DNA of 64,000 nucleotides from Chinchilla lanigera (GCF_000276665.1 NW_004955472.1:3703918-3767917); one strand, 5' to 3'; shown: positions 21,641 through 34,109, counted from the stretch's first letter. Translations and numbers: made by a program. Notes: generated by a model from the sequence alone, not told the origin.

Positions 21641-24600
21641 TTTTGGATGACCCTTCTCTATCCAAACATTTTCATGACTAACGTTGCTCTGAAAATGGGA
21701 CAAGATATCTGTTTCTGTGGTTCGGACTTAGCTGATTTGGATCTGGTTTGCTTCTATCAGAGACATATTTATAGCTGAAGAAAATACCATTAAATCTGCT
21801 GGTTGCCCCAATCAGTTGTTCAGAATTGGGTCTCCCTCAGTACATTAAGCCAGCTTTTTCCTGAGGGAATCGTAGCCAATGGAGGCCAAATAACAGGTCT
21901 TTATTCTTTTGCCGAAGGAGGGCTCCACTGGAGACAGTCTGGTTTCAGGTTAGTGGTAAGTACTTTCTTTTTTAATGACCACTGTTTTGTAGTTTGGACT
22001 AGAGGACACTTCCTTGGATACCTTGTATATTTTGGACTAGGACAGAATAGCAGAAAAACTAATACCAGATGCCCTGTAGCCATAGGAACAGATCTTACAC
22101 CCTCTGCTTACCACTTTCTCTTGGAAAGTTATTTACTGTCATGTACTTATGGGAAAGGTAAATTTTTTTTAAATTTTAAAAGTAATTTGATGATCTGTTT
22201 AAAACATCAAACAGCCTGTATGTACAGAATATGAAATACATGCACATAAAAAAAACAGCAAATAGCACAAATATCTTATTAGTGCAGCATTTGATTTGCA
22301 CCATTGTTAGGGTCCTTGAAAAAATCCTAGCTTCCTGGAAGCTCTCCATGCCAGTAATAGACTAGATAGAAATTTCCTCCATCCCAGCATGCTACCCTGG
22401 GTGAGACCCTGATTCATCATCTGTTATCGGCAAAACAGTATTGGCCTCTTCAAATATTTGTAGGCTGACGATTAGTTTAGGTTTGCCTGTTTCCTCATGA
22501 TTGAATTCTTACCTATCAATTTTGACAGGAATGGCAGAGAAGCGACAAGTTCTCAGTTTAATCTATGCAGAAGGATTACTAATGATGTTAGCTCCAATCT
22601 CTGAGGGCTTTCTGCAATATAATGTTACTATTTTTTTATTTAGTAAATATCTCATAAGATTAATAGATGTTTTGAAATAAGATACACATTCTGTCCTCAC
22701 TGCACTTTCATTTTTAAGAATCTTTTGATACTTCCTTTGCCAAAATCAATTTGCATCAAGATAGATGCCAAATGGTGATCTCTTCATCTTCATTTCAACT
22801 ACATCAATTTGTAGTGCTCCAATATGCAGGAGGCACTGGGAACTCTGAGCATGTCAGGGTGACTACGTCCAGTAGCCAGGAAGTAAAGCCCAAGAGACAG
22901 CTTCCTGAACACAAACTGAACAACTCATTCTCAGAATTCTATTATTAACGGGGCTAATGGACTCTCGGATCAGATCCCGACTCATGCTGCTTTCTATTTG
23001 ATACTGATTATATGTAGATGATACCTATGCCTTTCTCCGCATATACGTGCAACTCCATAGTGTGTCACACTTATCCTTTCCTGGATGTAAATTATGCTTC
23101 AACAAGTAATAGAAGCCACAGGGCAAAAGCAATGAAGCCTCTGACTTAGTTGTTCAGCTACATAGCATTCTGTGTGACTTTATATGCTTCATGGAAACCT
23201 TTAAAATTTATAGCCTTCGACTTTAAAATATATACTGGCTTACAAAATGGTAGCAATCCCAATAACTCAGTTGGATATTCTCTTTTTGCCTCTCCTCCGC
23301 ACATTGTTTCTCTGTTTTGCTTGTGTGCCTGGCTTGAGACCACCAGGTCACATTTGCACCCTGGTTTTGAGCTGAGTTTCCCAGGTGGAGAGGCGAGAGA
23401 TGGTTACAGTTTCTCCTTCCACTCTGGGCCTCTACACTCTGCTTCTTACCTGACTCGCCTTAGAAAGTCATAGCTTGCTGTTCACACTTCTGCACCTCCT
23501 GCTCTCCTAAGATTCCTGCTGTTTCCTTTCCTGTTCGTTTAGGCCTCATCTTCTCCTCTGTCACCCCATAAAAACTTATTGAAACAGGGAGGGAGAGGGG
23601 AGACAAGCGTGTCAGAATGTAAAGTATCCACCATTCTGCCATAATGGCAGCACAATCACGAGGGCAAGGAGTCCTCTTGCTTCCTGCCTGAATCTGAAGC
23701 TATTTTTACAGACCAGAGCAGTACCTCTTGTGTAATACATAGATTAAGGAAAGAAAAGTTAGCATTTCTTTCCTGTAGACTCTGGATCATTTTTGACTGG
23801 CATCCGCTGCATGGCCGGATGGACATGTAACTTCTAACAAAAATATCCTCTGTATTTGGGTGAGACATAACTTCTTTTCTGACTGAAAATGCATTTCAGG
23901 CTCACGCATTTTCTTTAGAATGACCAAGCTACACACGGTCTACCCAGAATATTCTGTGGGTCCCAGAATAACATTAGTAAGACTGTGTAGCCGACCTGTG
24001 CTCACAAGCTTGCCCTAATCTGCAAGCTTGAGCTGTATGTGATCTCCACAGCTCTGTCCATGCCTTCCATGTTTACTTGTCCAACTTCTTCAGTATTCTG
24101 TGTTGGTTCCTTTTCCACAGAGCTTTGTGACAGTTCCTAAAATGACCTTCAGAACTCCACTTTAGCTACTTGACGTGTGTTTCCTCCTATGTTCCTGATG
24201 GATGTAGAGATGTAATTCAGGGATATAATGAGATGAATGTTTCTACTAAATAACCAATAAGTGATAACCAGTAGGACACAGAGCTGAGGATGTGTGGTCT
24301 AGTGTGTTTATCTTGTCTTCATCCCTAATATCTTTGCTATCAAATCAAATTTGAGGCAAAACCCAGTGTTGTTTATTGGTAATCATGAAAACTTCTAGAT
24401 ACGTTTTTCTGATTCATGCAGAAGTAGGTGATGTTACTCCACTTAGCTATGCTAAGCTGTTCATCACATGTAATTGGACAAGGAGTTTAGAGACTGGACT
24501 CCAGGCAATACTGCAATATTTAAAACAGGTTGTATGCCACGTGGCTTTCCCCTTGGTAATTTTTTCCACATGTAAGCTTATTTTTACTAAAATGCCAATC

Positions 24601-25107
24601 AAATAAAATATCTGTAGATTGTACAGGTGAGTGGTGGAAAGACATAAAAGTGAAAATAAAGCTCTTTAGAGATAATCTTTCTGGATAAATGATTGAGCAC
24701 TAGAGTGCATATCACAGTCAAAGTCTAGCCTCATTTATATTACTGATGCTGCTCCATTTAGGTAAAATGCCTGTGTATATTTTAGGCAATTAGATAATGA
24801 ATTAGAAGAATAGCTAAAAGGGAAAAAGTAGATTAGAAAGTCACTCTGATAAAGCTGAGAAGCAAATGGATATTTAACTTATTCTAACATTTGATATGCT
24901 TAGAGTCTATTACTAAAAAACTCTGACTCAACCATGTAATAAATTTATTATACTTAAGTAAATTAAGTAAGGATCATTTTCAAATATGCCAGATGTTCTG
25001 TTTTTCTGGTGGCAATATAAATCTGAAATTTCGCTATGTGAAACATATGTCAGAAATAATACACACTCTCTTATGGAAGTCATTAATGGTTAAAAAAATC
25101 AAATTCT
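21641..25107. other. Unassigned intergenic DNA
   Basis: About 3.5 kb without a supported gene. A 143-codon frame at 21803-22234 is the longest here but has no recognisable domain, and a 60-codon frame runs antisense within it. I regard it as chance. Confidence 0.5.
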
Positions 25108-25340
25108 TTGAAAATTTTTTTTTATTTTAAAGAAAAGAAAAACAAACGATAAAAACAAACAATGATAAAATTTCAAAACAAGATTATAGGAGAGTAATTT
25201 ACACTATGTTTTGTTATCTTCAAAGTAGCTGATCTATTACAAGATATAGGCATGAAAAATTGGTCAAATAATATAGACATATAACTCTCCTTTCAATGAG
25301 TGAATAGCAATTAGTAATATAATTAACTTAACTATCTTGT
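25108..25340 (-). mobile_element. L1 3' UTR end, antisense (single-unit form)
   Basis: Begins with a T-run and attttaaagaaaagaaaaac, followed by gataaaatttcaaaacaaga and ttgttatcttcaaagtagct. This is the same sequence order as the L1 3' ends at 45797, 46990 and 63361. Unlike those at 45797 and 46990, it carries one copy of the ~155-bp 3' UTR unit. Coding sequence is absent. Confidence 0.65.
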
Positions 25341-25555
25341 GTGTGTAATACACTTTCAGAAATCCAGTAGTGAGCAAGAGAATTGCTCATTCTATGTAAA
25401 AATGAACTAAATTCTCCCTTCAATATTATGTATTCATATAAATATGTATACTAGCAATTAAATGTATAAAAATGCATAGGACATTATTTGAAACCTGAGC
25501 ACAATGTGTTAGTTTCCTGGGTTAATTTTCACATACAAGTGCATGTGTGCATGTG

Positions 25556-25563
25556 CACACACG

Positions 25564-25605
<42 letters not shown>
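25556..25605. repeat. (CA)n microsatellite
   Basis: Long CA run beginning with a CACACGCACGCAC interruption, directly adjacent to an old antisense ID. Confidence 0.97.
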
Positions 25606-25607
<2 letters not shown>

Positions 25608-25700
25608 ATTTATTGGCATTTGCCCTGCTGGTGATCAAACACAGGGCTTAGTGTATGTTAGGAAATCACTGTCCTAACTGAGGTTCAATCCCTGCTCATT
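25606..25700 (-). mobile_element. Old diverged ID-type SINE, antisense
   Basis: The plus strand keeps the antisense ID outline (ctggtgatcaaacacagggc, then tgaggttcaatccctgctc) with many substitutions. The adjoining (CA)n may derive from its tail. Confidence 0.55.
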
Positions 25701-27929
25701 GTAAATTGTTAAATACGGATGCTAGATGTATGATTTTTTGTTCTTTAAAAATATCTTACAGCATACTTTTAGAAATATTTTGTGCTTTTAAAAAACATGA
25801 AAAAGAAATGATAAAGTAGAAGTTATACTAGGATAAATTCCATAAAATATGCATTCACAAAAATTAAAGACTATTTGCTTGAAGAGACTAAATGGTTACT
25901 ACCTCTGAGTTCTCTTTAAGAATGGTAAGTATGCTATAGGATTGATCACAGATCTCTGGGTGTGATTAAAATACAAGTGAAGGAAATTTTGGTGGTCAGA
26001 AAGAGTTCTTGGATTAAAAATCCAGCTTTTCTTTCATTATCCAGAGCATGGAGGTCAGCTTTTGAAATTGATTTGACTATGACATGCGAGGTGAGGGTGA
26101 TGAGGAGGAGAAGGGAAAAGGACTGGGGGGCATGGAGCAGGGAATCGAAGAAAGGTAAGCTCAAGTCCAGAGGCATTTTGAGAATTCAGATGAAGTTGCA
26201 ATTTATTGCTTTATATTGATGCAAGTTTATTTGCTTTTGTAGTCTTCTCCATAATTGCTTATAGATGAAATATTTTAAGATTGATGCAAAGTTCTGCAGA
26301 GTGGATGCAACAGCAGAACCAACTGCAACAAGTTGATAGTGGGGGAGAGAGGAGAGCTGGACTTATCTTGAACAGAGTTCAAGTGGGAAGAAAGCAAAAT
26401 CAAGAGGGAATAGATGGGGAGAATATGGAAGTGCTTAGCACTGCGGATCTCAGAAACACAGCAGAAGCAATTGTACAGGACAAGCACATGAATGAGGGTC
26501 TTGGTGGATGGAAGGTTGAACTTTGAGGTTTCAAATTTCATAGAACAGTACAATATGACAAAAGTCTAATGCATGGACACAGAGTGGAGGTTGAAGTGGA
26601 GTAAGAGTGAGGTCACTGGACTGAAGAAAATCCTAAAAGATGATCTGTTGAGATTTCCTGGATAGACCATGAGCAGTAACTCTTGCTGAAAAGCACAATA
26701 GTTAGGTGTTGACAGGCTTTGTATCTTTCTACAAAGACCTCCATGAATATGAAGAATAATGAAAAGATACGCAGATGATCTTATTGAGAAGGGATACAGA
26801 GTGATGTAGCCAGGGCCAGAGCCAATGGTCTAGAGGAAGTGATAAAGATCAAAGTAAATGTTACCACTTTTGTCCTGCCCTAAACACAAGGTGAGTGAGC
26901 AAAACAAACAAACAAGAACTAACCAAACCAGACAAAAGAACAACCAGAAAGTGCTATCTCTGGAAGAGAATTCGCATTTTAGATTTGAAGATATTAGAGA
27001 AATCCAGCATGGAGGTTCAGGAGGCTTGCTTGTAACAAGGCACGAGTCAGGAGAGAGGAAAGATGGGAAGGAGGTGAGTCGGAGGGGATTAATGGGGTAA
27101 ATGGGACACAGAGTTTAAAGCAGGAGAGCAGAGATGGTCCCGACTACACGTGTCTAGTGGCCAGGACTGAGAGCTCTGTCGGGATCACTGATCTCGCGTT
27201 CTGAAAATGAGGGATGTGTTCTTTCAAACCTGTACAAATGAGATCTGGACATCTGGACCCCGAGTGTACCTGGGCTCCAGTAATTTAGTTGCAGTTCTCA
27301 GTAAGTTTGGTGGGACAGGAGATTTGCACTTTGCAGTTTTCTTCTCTTTCACATGCACACACGACTTTGTGGATAAAATGATAGATAATTATCAGTTCTT
27401 ACTCTACAGTTCATAACAAGGTCTCATTTTTTCTTTCCTTTTATGGCTGTGGGCCTTTTCTCATTGTACTCTTTCTGTCTGAATTTGGCTTCCATGTGCT
27501 GAGATTTCAAAGTCATTCCATGCAGTCTTTTGACAGGAACCGAAATGTCACTGCCATGGGGACACCACTGTGATGATCTTGAGCAGGTCACCTGGTATTC
27601 ATCAATTTAGCTTAGTTCCCCTTGGAATACTCCCTCACTGCTGACTCTGTTTTCATCTCCAGCACATATGAGGATTGTACTTATGTAACTGTTTTTCTAA
27701 TGATTTATTTAATATGTGTTAAATTTAAGACAGCAGACATAAAGTCTATGTTGTACACACCGAGGAAAATAGTGCATTAATGGATATGTGACTAAATTAG
27801 TTATAAAGTAAACTAAAAAATGTTATAATAGAGAAGTGACAGTCAAAATAATCTTTCTATTTGAAGAAAGTCACTGTTAATTTTTTAAATTAGCTGCTAG
27901 TCTAGTAGATGTAGTTATAAAGTTATAAA
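25701..27929. other. Unassigned intergenic DNA, purine-rich patches
   Basis: No gene. The 26090-27110 stretch is rich in GA/GG and could be a very old interspersed element. A weak MIR-like core (gatcttgagcaggtcacc) lies at about 27577-27594, too little to call. Confidence 0.45.
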
Positions 27930-28170
27930 GTTATCTATTTATATAAATATATACCTATGCACATGTAGAATTTTTGAAATCATATCATATATGTATTTCA
28001 TGTTTTTCTATTGTTTAATTATTGAGTATGTGAACTTTTCTGTTATAAATACCATTTTAAAGGTTCATATCATAATTTTCATTACATGATGTAATAATTT
28101 ATTATAATCATATTCTACTGACAGATATTCTATGTTTTGTTTATTTTTCTCATGAATAAATGCATCCTAT
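27930..28170 (-). mobile_element. Possible old L1/HAL1 3' fragment, antisense
   Basis: Sequence around 28080-28165 (gtaataatttattataatca ... gacagatattctatgttttg ... gaataaatgcatcc) resembles the antisense 3' region of old L1-like elements. Weakly supported because of high AT content. Confidence 0.3.
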
Positions 28171-28214
28171 CTATTCCCTTAGTTTGAATTTGGGCTTTGT
28201 TCTGTGAATTGCTT

Positions 28215-28450
28215 CCCTAATAGATGGTCTTGGAAATAGCGTTTTGCGAGTTCTGTCTCTCAGCCTCAGGAAGCTTTGTGCTGCCCTGGGAGCCTGCCAC
28301 GTGGATCATATCCGGGTTGAGCCGTCATCCTAGCTGAAGCCCTAAATATGGAAAAGCACCAGCAGATTAACAGGGCATCCCAGAGTAACTGCAAGATTTT
28401 TCTTTAGAACTACTAAATTTGAGAGTAGTTTATTAAGCTGCAATAAGTAT
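28215..28450 (+). mobile_element. MLT1-like MaLR LTR fragment, sense
   Basis: The order ctgtctctcagcctcaggaa, ctgccctgggagcctgccac, gagccgtcatcctagctgaa and gtttattaagctgcaataa follows the 3' half of MLT1-type LTRs. Old and truncated. Confidence 0.4.
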
Positions 28451-29130
28451 TCACATTCAGATACTGGTACATCTGTAAAAGTGTTGAAGTGCCCATTTTT
28501 CTCTATCCTCAACATCCATGGGAATTATCAATATATTTATTGCTTGTTTTTGAATATCTGTGTCAATAAGATTGTCTATCATTTCATATATTTATTGGTT
28601 ACTCAGTGCTGTTTTAAAAAATAGATTATAAATATTCTCTTTCCTAGAATATCTTCCTAAAATTTAAAAAGTTAATTAATGAAGCAAACCTGCAAAGTTT
28701 TCATCACACTTATACTAAACTATTGATATTAGATTGATTCCTCATGAAACAGAAATCATCAACTATACCTTTGTATCTTCAAAGACACTGCTTTGAACAT
28801 ACTCATGTAAGAACAGTATGATGTATATAACAAAATTTTGATGAATTTTACACTAAAATTCTCCCTTAGAGCTAGAATTTGAAAATCTAACAAACCAAAT
28901 CAAGTAAACCAAACCAAACCAAACCAAGTAAAATAATAAAAGTAGGCAGTATTTTCTTTCCTAGATTATGGTAGTCTTATTTCTTCCAGTTTAAAGTTGT
29001 TCACAAACATAAAAGTTATAATTAATTGTTCTCAAAACTATTGTGTCTTTGTAGAAACTAATAAAATGTGTAGTTTGTGAGGAAAAGGAAATTGAAAACA
29101 TATTTGAATAGACAGAAGATTAAAAGCTCT
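28451..29130. other. Unassigned intergenic DNA
   Basis: Includes a short (AAACC)n-like tract at 28893-28926. Otherwise nothing recognised. Confidence 0.55.
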
Positions 29131-29140
29131 AAAAAGTTGG

Positions 29141-29227
29141 CCGGGGCTGGAGATGTATCTCAGTGGTACAAGTGCCTGCCTGGCAAAGCACAAAGTTCTG
29201 AGTTCGATTCCCAGTACCCGTATAAAA
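29141..29227 (+). mobile_element. ID-type SINE, sense
   Basis: Sense ID body from ccggggctggagatgtatct to gttcgattcccagtaccc with a short A tail. Perfect 10-bp TSD aaaaagttgg at 29131-29140 and 29228-29237. Confidence 0.93.
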
Positions 29228-29237
29228 AAAAAGTTGG

Positions 29238-29785
29238 TAAAATATGCCCAAGATTAAGAAATAAAACGTTGTAGGTGAAAGACTGAGAACATACTTTGGT
29301 TTCTCCAAAATACATTTATATTCTTTTACATTTCTGGATATTTGCTTTTGAGTTTTTGTTAAAGAATTCTTATAAAAATTTGAAAATATAACCACATGTT
29401 TTCTCTTTCACCATTATGTTTTCTTGCACTGAGAATTTTTCCCCAGATGCCAGTAGCAAAGAAGATGGCTGTAACCTGCTGGGATAAATACTATTTGTTG
29501 TAAATGAATTGCTATCACTTCAATGGCTGAGAACATTCATTTTAAACTCACACTTAACCAGAAAAATGTATAACACTGCAAAATGTTCTTTTATCACTTT
29601 GAGCATTATTTATGAATTTCAAAAGTTTATTTTAGAAATTTCAAGTTCTTAAAAGCCTACATAACATATGGCAAAGTGAGGTGGTAGCCTGTAATTGCTT
29701 TAATTTTAGTATTAGATTAATTTCTGGCAGTAGATGAACATATTTTTAATTTCCTGAATATATATATATTTTTTTTTCCTCAGTA
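29238..29785. other. Unassigned intergenic DNA
   Basis: AT-rich, nothing recognised. Confidence 0.55.
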
Positions 29786-29800
29786 GCCAATGAGTTTCTT

Positions 29801-29919
29801 TTTTTTGTTTGTTTGTTTGTTTTTTTTTTGATTGTTTTTTCTCCTGTACCGGGAACCGAACTCACGACTTTGCGCTTGCCAGGCAGGCGCTGTGCCGCTG
29901 AGCTAAGTCCCCAGCCCCT
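29801..29919 (-). mobile_element. ID-type SINE, antisense
   Basis: Antisense ID with a long (TTTG)n and poly-T tail. TSD gccaatgagtttctt / gccaatgggtgtctt at 29786-29800 and 29920-29934, two mismatches. Confidence 0.93.
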
Positions 29920-30004
29920 GCCAATGGGTGTCTTTAAGAAGATATTTTAATTCATTTTTTTGGTCTTTTTGGCTGTTTTGTATTTATTACTTTTCTTAAG
30001 AACT

Positions 30005-30530
30005 ATTGAGTGAGGTTCGAGGCGGAGAGGGCGATATGGGCGGCCTCACAGTTGGGGATGGCTAAGAATTCAGCTGTCAGGCCCGAGCCTCTCAAGTCAG
30101 AGGGCAGGAGGCCAGTGTCAGAAGGCTGCGGCAAAAGCAGAGCGGGGTAGAACAGAGTGCCGGTCGTCTCGATACTGAGGAGTTATAATCGTCCCTCTTT
30201 ATTACTGCGCGCTGGTTACACAGAGTCGTGTCTTTCCTTTCGGTGTGCTTGTGTATGCATAACATGCTTCTGTCATCCTAGTCCCTCCATTATTTTTATT
30301 GCATATTCATTACATAGAATGAGGGGTCTCGTTTTGGCGTGTTTCTAAGTGCGCACGGCACGTCCGATTATTTCTGCTCCTGCTTGACTCCCCCTCGCCC
30401 TCCTCTTTCCGTGGTGACCGTGCGCGTCTGTAACGGTGCTCCTTCCACTTTCAGCGCGCTATTTACACTACCTTTGATGAGCTTTGCGCAGGCATTTAAC
30501 AATAGATTCATTCACAAACATAATAAAAGT
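30005..30530 (+). other. CpG-dense unassigned block
   Basis: By eye this block holds about 30 CpG dinucleotides, while the surrounding tens of kilobases have very few. CpGs cluster in gtgcgcacggcacgtccga, in gtgaccgtgcgcgtctgtaa and at cagcgcgc. An AATAAA lies at 30522-30527 near the right edge. Two short frames (63 and 71 codons) have no recognisable domain. It could be a young insertion of an unrecognised repeat, a retrocopy, or a small CpG island. Confidence 0.5.
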
Positions 30531-30708
30531 GAGTTTTCATTTCAACTGAGGTGACAATCGATACAATTTAAGTCAATGGAAGCATTTTTGGACTTTCAGT
30601 ATGTTCTGGAGTAAATAATTCCTGGGGAAATACTTGAGAACTGAGGTTCTAGTACAGAGACACGTTTCAACATATTTTGGCAGTTGCTGTTGTCTGTGTA
30701 TCAATCAC

Positions 30709-31141
30709 ATTTCGGATAACAGTGGTCAGCCAGACGGCATTCAACTGGACAACCACACAGGCACAACAAGAATGATCAATTTTAGAGATGAAAATTTACA
30801 ATATTCTTTAAATTAAACTATTTAAATGACACAGGCTGTAGTGTGTAGATTAGTGTTTTTTATTCAGGTTAAGCTGGGATAGAATATTACTTGGTGCAGC
30901 CGCACTCTCACTTTTGTTTTACATAACAAATGGCAATTTCTGGCACCCATGTAGTTAGCAACTGCAACGATACCAGCACCATTTTAGGGAACTGCATGCT
31001 TCATTAAGCAATGAACATTTAGTGGGAACTAGGTATCTAGTACATCCATAAACATTTTCATCTCTAAAATTAATCATCCTTTGTTGTGCTTGTGTGGTTG
31101 CGCAGTTGAATGCCGTACGGCTAACCACTGTTATCTGAAAT
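30709..31141. repeat. Long inverted repeat, 87-bp arms
   Basis: Arms at 30709-30795 and 31054-31141 are reverse complements with about nine substitutions and one gap (near 89% identity), separated by 258 bp. The outer end of each arm reads atttc(g/a)gataacagtgg; the inner end reads ttttagagatgaaaat. Weaker similarity continues outside the arms. The central loop has no ORF or known repeat. It may be a non-autonomous DNA element or two inverted copies of one repeat. Confidence 0.85.
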
Positions 31142-32152
31142 ATGATGGGTGGAGATTACTGAAAATATCAAATTGCTCGTGAGTCCTCAGAAGCTTAATA
31201 TTTAGCGCACCAGTAGAGATATTGAGACACAATTGATGCTATGAAGAAATTTAATTTTTCTTCCACAGTTTTTCTAGTAGTCTTTCAAAGCTAATATCAA
31301 ATTCTTAAATCTTTTTAGTGAAGCAAACTGGATTGACATGAATGACACTGTAGAGGACTCAAGTGCTAGTCTGATAATCTCTTCAGTAGACCACACCAGT
31401 AACTACTCTGATCTTAAGATACTACCACTGAATCAACCTAAATATGAAATTAAGCAATGTATATAAATTTGTTGGCACATGGTAGATGCTCAACAGTTAT
31501 ATATTCTCTTTTCTTCCAATGAAATTTAATACTGAATGAAATTGTTCATCTGATGCAAGTTAATATATGTACAGTAAAATTCTGTTCTCAGAATAGAATA
31601 AATTAATTTCCACAAACCTTTGTATATTGAATATATATAGAAAGTCACTTCCTTTTGAAACATTTATTCATACACAAAAATGTTTATTACTTTGGTATGA
31701 CTAGAAATAAATGTTACATACTAGCCTGTATGTACTTCAGTGAGCTCTTCTACACAGAGAAGTTACACTTTGACTCTGGCTAAATATCTTTGACTTTGGA
31801 TATGCTCTTTAAAATTGTATCTAACATTCACTGAGAACAAGTAATAATCAATAAAATATAGCAAAATGGGCAAAATGTAATGATATGGCATTTGTTTTGT
31901 TTATGTAACTCATAAATTATAGCTTGTAATATAGAAAAATTAGTGCAGATTTCTCAGGGAAGGGAGCCCATTAAAAACTGAAAAAAATTAAACATTAAAT
32001 TTTAAAATGCGATTAATTTGCTTCCTATTTTCATGACTTATTTTTATGTTTCTTCAATGAAGCTATTTGCAATTTTAAAGTATCTTAGAATGTTGAGGGT
32101 TCTGCTTCAAATCATAGGGGTGCTACCCTATCAGACTAGTCCTGATTTTACC
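31142..32152. other. Unassigned DNA, possible MIR trace
   Basis: No gene. The segment ttggcacatggtagatgctc at about 31472-31491 resembles the 3' end of a MIR SINE in sense orientation, but too little is preserved for a firm call. Confidence 0.45.
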
Positions 32153-32690
32153 TGTGGTGTATTAACTAATGGTCAACTTGCAAACCCCAGCTGAACTGAG
32201 TCAGCGCAGTGCTGGGTGTGGAAGGCGCACCTGAGGATTGTTGCCAACAGCATACAAAGAGAGCTGGAGGGGAAGATGGTGCTGTGGATTCTCCTGGAGA
32301 AGCTTGTCACGCTGGGTTTCCTGATATGAACTCAGCTGTTCTCATCATCAGAGGATCTTGGGACCTTGCTGTCACTGAGGAGGGCTGTGGTACTTTTCAG
32401 GGAAGCTCTGGTCCTTACCTTGAGCGTCACTTCTTGGCTCCAGTGCAGATCCTCAGCCTGACGGTACAGCTCCTTCATCCCACTGGTGCAGACTTTCTAG
32501 CTTCCACCACTGACCTTTGGGCCTTCCCAGGGCAGATCCTTGATACAGACTTGTACTGTGTGTGGGCTCTGGGCCTCCAGCTAGACTTGTGCAGGACGGC
32601 GTTGCAGAGTCCAGGCCCTCAGCTGGATCCTTTTGGTCTCTAGTGTGTGGACAGATTTCCTGTACTCTTTTGCATTTGCCCCTTTGGGTG
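32153..32690 (+). mobile_element. ERVL (MLT2-like) LTR, sense
   Basis: Starts TGtggtgtattaactaatggtcaac, aligning with the start of the solo LTR at 50077. It shares the ggctccagtgcagatcctca and tctagtgtgtggacag segments of that LTR. The 144-codon frame at 32209-32643 lies entirely inside the LTR and is not a gene. The 3' end is not clear. Confidence 0.6.
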
Positions 32691-32899
32691 AATATTATAA
32701 AATAATCTTATAAATTATGTGTCCTGTGTGAAATACTTCCCCTTGTAAGCCCTGACTACAGCAATTATACATGAGATGACTGTTTTTTCAAATCTTGGAC
32801 AACAGACCCCAGATGCTATAATTCTGGTGACAAAAAGAATATCTGAAGTGATTCCTATGGTTATTTCTCAGCCATATTTTCAGACTATATGGCATAGGG

Positions 32900-33535
32900 T
32901 GGTTTAATACACAGAGCAGGAACAAGATTTTAACATATGCAGAGGCAAAAATGTGTCAATACATTTCAAAAAATTAAAATCTTCTGGAGTATGTTTTCTG
33001 ATCAAAACTAAATTAAATTGGAAATAAATGAAAAGACAAATCTAGAAAGACCCAGCACACATTTCTTGAAAAAGTCTTTGACTGGGGGGCTGCGGATTTA
33101 GCTCAGCAGCACAGTGCCTGCCTGGTAAGCATAAGCTTGTGAGTTCGATTCCCGACACTGGAAAACAACAACAACAACAAAAAAAAAAAACCAAAAAAAG
33201 TCTTGGATTAAAATAATATATAAAGAATGGAAAATATTTTAAATTAAAGGAAAATGAAAATTTGATGTATCTAAATCTGTAGGATGTCATGCTGATTGAG
33301 AAATGTGTAATTTCATACTAATGTTAGGAAAAATGAAAGGTTTTAAATCAATGACATCACTTGCTACATTTGAAAAAATGGCATTCAAATCTAACATAAA
33401 AGAGAAGAAAGAATAAAGTGATATAAAAATTAATAAACCAAAGTTGTACTTTTTGAAAATTTACAGGATTCACTTGGCAAATTGATAAAATTCCTGGCAA
33501 GACTCACTCTTTTTGCTTCTGTCATGATGATGTGG
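32900..33535 (+). mobile_element. L1 ORF2 fragment, sense, with nested ID
   Basis: Matches decayed L1 ORF2 in sense: ctaaattaaattggaaataa, then after the ID tcaatgacatcacttgctac, gaagaaagaataaagtgata, taaaaattaataaaccaaag and ttgataaaattcctggcaag. This is the amino-terminal to central ORF2 region (end of endonuclease into the polymerase). Stops abound. The 3' piece at 34110-34830 may be the same insertion, split by later DNA. Confidence 0.65.
33085..33194 (+). mobile_element. ID-type SINE nested in L1, sense
   Basis: Sense ID with a (CAA)n then A-rich tail. TSD aaaaagtctt at 33069-33078 and 33195-33204 is perfect. Confidence 0.93.
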
Positions 33536-34109
33536 GAGGATATTACCCTTTTTCCTAAGTAACTGAGGAAAAGAACGGAAACAGTTTCCCAATTATGCTG
33601 GATGAAGAAGCACATCGGGTAGATTAGCGCCCCGCTGTCGGCCTGGAGAGAGGAGGGAGTCAAGCCGCAAGCCTGTGGAAATAAGGTGGGCTCAGTTTTA
33701 AAGACAGATGCCGGAGGAGAGAGCTTCAAAGAGTTCCAGGGACTTGCTGATGGCCCCTCCCCAGCTGGGTCTAGTGACCACATGGGTGCGAAGCCAGAGA
33801 AAGAACAATTCTTTCCCTAAGGCAGAAGCAGGAAAGCTTTCTAGAGCTTGCACAGGGTTAAGAATATATCATTTACCTCATAACTAGAGAAAGTTCCAAA
33901 TATACGAGATAGCTACAAGTGTGTTCAGAAGGGCGCTACTTACAATTGGGGCCATTAGCCCTTGATTTAAAGGCGATCTTCTATGTTCACAAGGCTCAAA
34001 AGCTCACTTGGAAAGTTCAAACTAAATTATACTCACAAATAGTCTGTAGATAAGGCCAATGTTGACACTTCACAGTGTTGTATTAAATGAATTAAATATA
34101 CAAAGCATT
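33536..34109. other. Unassigned GC-richer insert between two L1 pieces
   Basis: The 33590-33800 part is richer in G+C than its flanks (gattagcgccccgctgtcgg region) and may be an antisense LTR inserted in the L1. No ends, TSD or polyadenylation signal were established. The 117-codon minus-strand frame at 33430-33783 spans both L1 and this insert, so it is not a gene. Confidence 0.4.

Noticed and set aside
21803..22234. 143-codon ORF
   Set aside because: It has no recognisable domain, an overlapping antisense frame, and no splice or tail evidence.
32209..32643. 144-codon ORF
   Set aside because: It lies entirely within the ERVL-type LTR at 32153-32690, which has no coding function, and it shows no protein family.
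33430..33783. 117-codon minus-strand ORF
   Set aside because: It crosses the junction between the L1 fragment and unrelated inserted DNA.
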